This document shows positions 57,701 through 64,000 of a DNA stretch of 64,000 bases, one piece after another; position 1 is the stretch's first letter, and each line of letters begins with the position of its first letter. This DNA is from Planococcus citri (lineage: Eukaryota > Arthropoda > Insecta > Hemiptera > Pseudococcidae), in assembly GCF_950023065.1 (NCBI RefSeq), contig NC_088680.1, positions 13,814,559-13,878,558 of the forward strand. Direction: 5' to 3'. Both the position numbers and the translations under genes were made by a program. The notes under the pieces were generated by a model. The model worked only from the letters and a program-made list of their open reading frames with translations, was not told the origin of the DNA and did no database searches.

Positions 57701-58959
57701 AAAAGGTCACTTTTTTGAATTTTTTCTATGCACCTACCTTTGAAAAGCATAAAAAATTTTCGAACATGTTGTTTCCTCCTCACTGTGCTTGGGGCAAATG
57801 TGTTTCTTACTGTTTCGCTTTAAAAAACATATATTTTCAGTATCCAGAAGGGGGTAGGGGAGGTATTTTTTCAATCTGCTGTGTGGTATAAAAGTAATCC
57901 AAGGTCACAAGGTCACGAGCTCCTACAAAGTTAATATTTTCTTTACCTTTTTTTATAGCTTTGTCTCGCCGATCGTTATAATTTCAAAAAGAATTACCTA
58001 CCTTTTTAAATAAATTGGTTACTTTTTAGTTGGTTTTTTTACTGCTGGGTAAACGTTTTTATATTCTGGTTGTTATAACTTAAGTATTTATGCTTCGGAA
58101 AAAGTCGAATACGATACATTATAATGATGTTTTTCATTATTTTATCCTTCTGTAAATAAGGGTTAAAAAAGGTGTCGATATCAGATATGAGTTCAAAAAA
58201 ATGAAGAAAGAATTCAAAGCCACGCACGCTTTGAATCTCCATTTTTGAATCTCCATTCAAATGGATTTTAAGATAAGTATGTTGATTGAAAATTTTGAAG
58301 AAATTGAAAAAGTCTTCGTAAAAATTGGTATTCTTAGTGCACAGTATGAGAGACAATTTTTTTTTGAAAAAGTTACCTACGTATTAGTTACTCAACCAAT
58401 TCTGAAAATATTTCAGCAACTTTTTCTCAACTTTCAACAATTTTCACAAAAATTTTACTAATTTTTGTGATGAGTTCGTATCAGTCAATTTCACTGACTT
58501 TTTTTTCACAGTTTCGAGTGATTTTCTCCAAATGTTTTCATCTCAAATTTCGAAGATTTTAGAGAAGGAAACGAAAAACTTGATTTACTAAAAATTGAAT
58601 CAAAATTTGAGCCTGGTACCAACAAAAACTTATTCGACAAACACGGCACATGATTCTTCAGATTATTCTGAATGGTTTGGAGGTTGCTTTTTGGGAGCAC
58701 TGAGGTGTATTATTGAAAATATTGACCAAGTTTTTGAAGGAGGAAGGAGGGGGGGGTCATTAAACTTCATGTTCCCAAAATCTTAAAACGAAAACCACAT
58801 TCGATAGTTACTCATGAAAAAATCCATTGTTTTTTTTCAGATTTTTAAATGAAGTATTAGAAACTTTTTTATGTGGTTGAGAGCTCAATACTTTTACCAA
58901 AATGTGTTTTTTGTATACCTAGATTGGATTCAATTTTTTCGTGATTTTGTTACTTAACA
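54701..58959. other. unique to AT-rich sequence; longest unassigned ORF at 54756-55394
   Basis: The 212-codon + strand ORF (54756-55394) is the longest in the window but has no recognisable domain, signal peptide or repeat pattern. It contains TAGGTA-type intron words and is followed by homopolymers. It is more likely a chance ORF than a gene. The rest (55400-58950) is T/A-rich with G-runs near 57049 and 57614 and no coding signal. Confidence 0.45.
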
Positions 58960-60045
58960 GGTAAAATAGGTGAAATGCCCCTATCCTCGGATTTTTGAAA
59001 TTTTGATGAAACATTGTTGGGTATCTTTAAAAAAAAGGTTCGAGCCAAAACATTTCCCCAACCCCACCTCCCTTGCTCGCAATGACGAAAAAAGACTTTT
59101 TTCGGGGTAAAAAAATCATACTTCGACGAGTTTCGAATAAAAATTTTTGAATTCACCCAAAATATATAATAGAGAAGACATGAGTCTAGCAACATGAATT
59201 TTTTCAAAATTTTTCGGCCCCCCAGGGGGGGAGATATTGACAAATGAAAATTTAAAACCGCCATATCTCCGAACCTAATTCAAGCACACAAAATTTTTTT
59301 TCTTTCAAAAATATATCTAAGTACTCGAGTACTATAATTGGTATTTTTTTCAATTTTTTTTTCTTGGTGGGTCATCTTCAAAAACTCAAAAAACACTCGA
59401 AAATGTGCTTTTTATCTCACGGTACCACCAAAAAGAGCGATACCGCCATTGATATAATTCTGAGATTTTACATGAGGGCCTCCAAAAACTATAGAAAATC
59501 AACCAATTTCTTGAAACTCCTATTTTGGGGCCATATAGGCACCCCCTCTCCCAATTTTGGGGCAAAACAAGGTGGACAATATGGGTATCGTTATCATATG
59601 AATCGAACCTGCTGAACACGAATACGAAGTTAGATTTACAGTTGGACCCTCCTAAGGGTCAATTTGGAGAAGGGGGGTTGCCCAAAAATTAGATTTTTGT
59701 GAAAAATGCTTCATTAAGTACTATTTACGCCATGATCAAAACGTTGCATGGCATAAATAGTGCTATGAGGAAGCATACTTCACAAAAATTCAATTTTTAG
59801 GGAATCCAACGCCTCGACGTAGTGCCAATTTTTTGATCAATATTGCCAACATCAAAAAATGAAAAAAAAAATTAAATTTTTGGCGATTTTTCTCAATTAC
59901 TTGGCATTAAAAAAATTTACACCAACGCGTTCCAAAATAATTCCTCTGTTTCAGGAATGTTTTTCGCCATTGTGGACAAGGAGCTCAACAATGTTTTATC
60001 AAAATTTCAAAAATCCGAGGACAGGGGCATTTTACCTATTTTACC
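58960..60045. mobile_element. 1.09-kb foldback-type element with 60-bp terminal inverted repeats
   Basis: The left end GGTAAAATAGGTGAAATGCC (58960-59019) and the inverse of the right end, GGTAAAATAGGTAAAATGCC (59986-60045), match over about 60 bp, including TCCTCGGATTTTTGAAATTT. Similarity continues weakly inward. It contains a long hairpin at 59681-59802. No transposase is visible. Fragments of the terminus occur near 3515-3560 and, weakly, near 62310-62350. Confidence 0.8.
59681..59802. repeat. long imperfect hairpin inside the foldback
   Basis: CCCAAAAATTAGATTTTTGT...GCTTCATTAAGTACTATTTA pairs with the inverse ...TAAATAGTGCTATGAGGAAG...AAAATTCAATTTTTAGGG. The arms are about 55 bp around a short loop (ATCAAAACGTTG). 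If transcribed it would form a pre-miRNA-sized stem. Confidence 0.8.
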
Positions 60046-62419
60046 CCGGGAATATATCCTTTCCGAGACACTCATTATAAGACTAAAAGCCTTGAAATTA
60101 TTGTAATCCGTTATTTTGTCTCACGTGCGAAAAAATTTACGCAGGTAGTAAAAATTTCTTTACTTTAAATAATGACTCTTCAGGGCAGACAAATTTTACA
60201 CAACGGTGCTTGAAATTTTCATCCATCGCATAAATTTTGGAAAAACGGCCGTATCTCGTATCTCATAAAAACGACGTAGGTGTCTTCATCTTCACGTATC
60301 TCGTCAAATTTTTTGATATTACATATGTGAGAATATCTCGATACCGTATAATTTGCTACCCTTTTACAACCTTTCCACGAACCAATTGTGTTCTCGTACG
60401 AGCTGCTTTACACACAATAACTTTTGTTGGCCGTTTTGAACCAAAAACGCTGATTAAGCATCAAAATTCGCCGTAAATTATGGAAAATAACCGCCATCGC
60501 GATAATAAAGTTAACCTATGGGCAGAGAAACGTTTCGATTTCTACATCATAATTCTCCTATAACCTCTTTTTGTACTCGTATAGCCGTTCTTCTGCTTTT
60601 AGATTCACTTTGTGAACACGGTTTTCTCTGTGCTCTTTTGAAGTCGGTCGCTATAAAATCAAATTAGCCACTTAGCACGGCGATAGCTTTTATCAAATTG
60701 ACCCTCTCGCTTCATTCTTCCTTCCGTTGATTTTTTTTCCCCCAACTCGTATCGAGCTGTTTATGCGACTTGATCAGTAGAAAAGTAGAAGACGAGAGGA
60801 GTGAACAAGTTCAAACAGAGCTAATTTCAAAAATTACGCAGTTTTGATTAATTAATTGACGGCATGGTAATCTGTAAACCTTGGCTTTCTTCCGTCAAAG
60901 CAAAAGTTTAACCGTAGTTGGGAGTTGGCCTATGGTGAATGCAGAGCTTCTGTTGCTGCTGCGCTTTATTGCCTTTGCTTTTCGTTCCATTTAGCCTGCG
61001 GAAAGGCATGGAAATATACAAGGCCAGGCCAGGGTTTCGGTTCGTCTCGTCTTTTAGAACTCGCACAATCAGCTGACGTGTGATGTCTCATCGTGTAGCG
61101 CCGCCAGCAGCAGCAGCAGTGTCTGCAGCGAGGAAATTATGACAATCGATTTCATAAGACGTAAATTTAATTTCTTCTTTGATAATTCGCGTGTGTCTTA
61201 CACGCGAGCTCGAGCTTTTTGTCGTTCGGCTTCGCGTTAACACGCCAGCACGAAATGACTCTTCGATGATAATAATGAAAGTCTCGGCTGCCTCTTGCGT
61301 CTTAGGTGCCCATCTACCCGACGATGCCACCGCCACCGCTGCCTTCACTTAACATTCTATACGTAAAAAGTTTCTTACAACTTTGACTCGTGTACTACTA
61401 CGAGTGGAACGAGAAGCTCAAAAGGAGTAAGTTTCCCAATGCAGAAAGAGTAAAAGAAACAGCTAGAGGGGTGGAGGAGGAGGCAGCATAGAAGCGAGTA
61501 TCTTTCTCATTCGTCTCGTTCATCGGTGGAAGTTCGTCGAGTCAAAAGTTAGTACTACGCATACTTGGTGTATGCGTACAAATGTTATACACGTAAAGAG
61601 AGTGTATAGTGTATAAGACGACGGCTGCTCATCAAAATCACAATCAGGCAGATGCCTCCACCCCCTATTCTTCCATACCCCCTGCGTATAGTTTAGGCTG
61701 ACGTAGTAGTATACGAGTTGGTATGTAGTATAGGTATTACTACGCTATACACATTTTACTAATGGAGGCATCGCGTGATAATCGGCATTCTGTTTTAAGC
61801 TTTAAAATCCTACCTTCCTGCTCTCTCGCTCTCTTCATCCTTCTTTCAGTATACATTATTATGCTACGTCGAGCTTTCCAAAGTAATTCGCTGCCTCTAT
61901 AGTAATGCTGCTGCTGACATGTTCGCATAAAGAGTCAATGTGTGGGTGTTCGAATTACCTACTCTGTTATTTTTCTATCTGCTTTGGTTTCTGCGCTACG
62001 TCAAGGTCCTTCCTAAGCAAACCACAATGAGAGGCGATAAAAAGATAAAGAGGTTCGAAGGGTCGACGACGTTTGTCTATCTTTGAATATCCGCTAATGT
62101 TTTACTTCCGGCTTGGAATTATAGTCGGTGTTTTCCTAATGTCTGCTAAATGCTCCATCAGCAGATAATGATACGAGGCAGGGTCGAATCAGTTCGTATG
62201 AATTGGTAACGAACTCGTGGGGAACTTTAAAAAATACAATGCGATACCGCCCGAAGGCAACATTTTTGAAAATTTCAATTTTATTTCCTCTCTTTAATAT
62301 GTACTTGAAGGGTACTCCGGAGTAAGTATTTTTTAAATTTTGATGAAACATTGTCGGATCGTCGTCGTAGTGTAGTTGCACTCCTTTCCAGGAGATAGCG
62401 TATACTTTCATCTATATTA
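60046..62419. other. unique intron-like sequence, no gene
   Basis: Host-style DNA with GC-richer patches (60880-61370), a CAGCAGCAGCAG run near 61102 and ATACGAGTA words. The Ala/Ser-rich minus ORF at 61088-61348 has no recognisable motif. 62300-62350 shares AAATTTTGATGAAACATTGT with the 58.96-kb foldback end. Confidence 0.45.
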
Positions 62420-64000
62420 GCCGGTTTCTAGCGTATTTGATAGTTTCTTTGAGTTTGTTATTAGCAGCTCCAATCGTTTCCTCCCTCTTGCCGTTCTTCC
62501 TTGAATTTTCCCCTGTACTGCAAGCATGAAAATATCATTTTCTCGGATTTTATGTGCTAAATACTTCAGCCTTCTTGATATCTTCTACTATGACTTTCCG
62601 CTCCTCTCCTATTCTTGCTAATACTTACTTCCTTGTTGGTAATGAAGTCCTTCCATGAGATCCATGGTAGCCTTCGATAGCACCACATCCCAAAAGCAGA
62701 TACTTTTTTCTCGCATTCTGCACTCATGGTCCATGTTTCACAGGAATACTTCAGAACGGTTCATACGTAGCATCTCATAATTCTCTTTCTCAGACCTAGA
62801 CTCATTGTTTGATTTCCCAGCACATTGGCTAGGTTATTGAAAGCACTTTTTGCCATTCCAAACCGTGATTTGATTTCTTTATGATCTCTATCATCGTTGT
62901 TAATCAGCGCTTCAAGGTGTCTGAATTGGTTTACATTTTCAATTTCTTGAGTTCTGATGTTGATTTTGACCTCTTTGTTGTCTCCTTTTGTAAATCTCAT
63001 AACCTTGGTCTTGCCTGCGTTAATTTTCATTCCATATTTTAATCCAGCACTGTTGATTTGGTTGATCATTTTCTGCATCTGCTCTTCTGTCCCAGCAAGG
63101 ATCACTTTGTTGTCTGCATAACTTATTTAATTTATTCTCTTTCCATTGATCTTAAATCCCATTTGTTCGATTTGCGCTTCTCTCATTATTTCTTCTGTGT
63201 ACACGTTGAACAACCTAGGTGACAGGGGGCATCCTGTTCTCCGAGTACTCAGTTCCAATCTTGATGTTCGCGCTCTGCTCCCAGTACAGGTTCTTGATTA
63301 TTCGCAGGTCTTTGTCATCGATATTGTATTTCTTCAGGATGTCCAACATCCTCTCATGGTTGATGCAATCAAATGCTTTCTCATAATCGATGAAGCAAGC
63401 AATGATTTCCCTGTTTGCATTCAGTGCTCTTTGAATGATCACTTTCAGCAGGGCAATTGCATCTCTTGTCCCTTTTTTTGCTACAAAGCCATATTGTGTT
63501 TTGCTTAGATTTTCATCTAGGTACATATCTTCTTTTCAATTCTAGCATTTATGATGGAGAGTATAGTAGCTTCAGTGTGTGGCTCATTAATGTGATGGTT
63601 CTATATTTAGAGCAATTTTACAAGTTGTTCTTCTTTGGTATTCGTACAAAATTTACTGCTTTGAAGTCCTTAGGCAGCATACCTTCATAATATATTTCAT
63701 TCATCATCTTCAGCAGCTCCTTTTTGTACTAGGGTGTGAGATGTTTAATCAAGTCTACTGGTATGAGATCTTCCCCCACTGCTTTGTGGTTTCTGGCTCT
63801 CTTCAGCACATTCCTCAGCTCCCACATGTCAATTTATCGTGCCTCCGCCATGGATGAAACTTCCATTTGAGCCAGACATGTCATCTCCATACAGTTCTTG
63901 TACGAGTATGTAGTTGATCCAGACCTCTTCTGTTTCTTGATTGTTGACACAATACTTTACGTCTTTTCTTCGCATGTATGCTATTCCACTTCTTTTTTTC
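62420..64000 (-). mobile_element. RTE-like LINE remnant, running off the right edge
   Basis: A minus-strand LINE whose 5' part lies beyond the window. Its RT and C-terminal region are described in the pseudogene entry. The 3' end is not sharply visible; the last recognisable coding text (GKIQGRTARGRKR) is near 62500, and no tail repeat or target duplication could be set. Confidence 0.8.
62480..63830 (-). pseudogene. RTE-like reverse transcriptase remnant
   Basis: In coding order: LRNVLKRARNHKAVGEDLIP and KELLKMMNEIYYEGMLPKDF (about 63820-63670, with a stop); YRTITLMSHTLKLLYS; QYGFVAKKGTRDAI and ACFIDYEKAFDCINHERML, RT motif A with FIDYEKAFD (63500-63340); after a frameshift near 63230, GCPLSPRLFNVYTEEIMREA; a stop; then YADNKVILAG, where the catalytic YADD has become YADN; GLKYGMKINAGKTKVM; HKEIKSRFGMAKSAFNNLAN; LRKRIMRCYVWSVLKYSCET; FGMWCYRRLPWISWKDFITN. 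The ET(W)-MWC-RR-W pattern after the RT is typical of RTE/BovB-type LINEs. Dead by active-site change, stops and frameshifts. Confidence 0.82.

Overview
The window looks like non-coding, repeat-rich DNA from an AT-rich arthropod nuclear genome. The organism is inferred, not proven: the frequent TAGGTACCTAC / TACGAGTA / CGTATAC words and the retrotransposon types (Jockey-like, RTE-like, gypsy-type gag) suggest an insect, quite possibly a sternorrhynchan hemipteran such as a mealybug or scale insect. I see no intact protein-coding gene, rRNA, functional tRNA, operon or CRISPR array. Every recognisable protein similarity is a broken transposable-element gene. All other ORFs are short and lie in low-complexity, tandem-repeat or intron-like sequence.

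The most notable host signal is two near-identical recursive-splice (ratchet-point) motifs on the + strand, about 43 kb apart (8339/8340 and 51411/51412). In each, a pyrimidine-rich tract ending in TTTCAG is followed directly by GTGAGT. With the lack of exons between them, this suggests the window lies inside one very long intron of a + strand gene whose exons are outside the window. The relatively unique stretches (about 3.6-5.4, 6.9-8.5, 17.6-20.5, 23.7-24.9, 27.9-29.5, 32.5-33.8, 37.7-39.9, 42.2-43.8, 46.7-48.9, 51.4-52.7, 54.7-58.9 and 60.1-62.4 kb) would be the intron backbone.

The rest is repeats in several layers. (1) Tandem arrays: a 76-bp satellite built on a TTCGCGAA palindrome (0.49-1.85 kb); a ~130-bp array rich in ATCGATT (5.4-6.9 kb); a 143-bp array with Helitron-like heads (9.4-13.4 kb); a ~132-bp satellite with a dimeric higher-order block (29.5-32.5 kb); two related ~29-bp arrays sharing a 3' flank (39.9-42.2 and 48.95-50.9 kb); and a ~140/146-bp dimeric array (52.7-54.7 kb). 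(2) Non-autonomous DNA elements and foldbacks: 11.18-12.35 kb (TSD ACCT, inside the 143-bp array), 13.98-14.79 kb (TA; carries a tRNA-like SINE candidate), 15.87-16.47 kb (TTA), 21.41-22.06 kb (tRNA-like sequence in both arms), 22.72-23.66 kb (TA), 36.19-37.63 kb (about 630-bp arms) and 58.96-60.05 kb. (3) Retrotransposon remnants: three 3' fragments of one LINE family (15.6, 16.5-17.05 and 21.07-22.4 kb), a 5'-truncated Jockey-like LINE (43.85-45.83 kb, 12-bp TSD) that carries a gypsy-type gag fragment, and an RTE-like LINE running off the right edge (62.4-64 kb).

Two insertions can be dated relative to their hosts because an unfilled paralogous copy of the target is present in the same window: the Jockey-like LINE (empty site at 8729-8740) and the tRNA-carrying foldback (empty site near 16758-16765).
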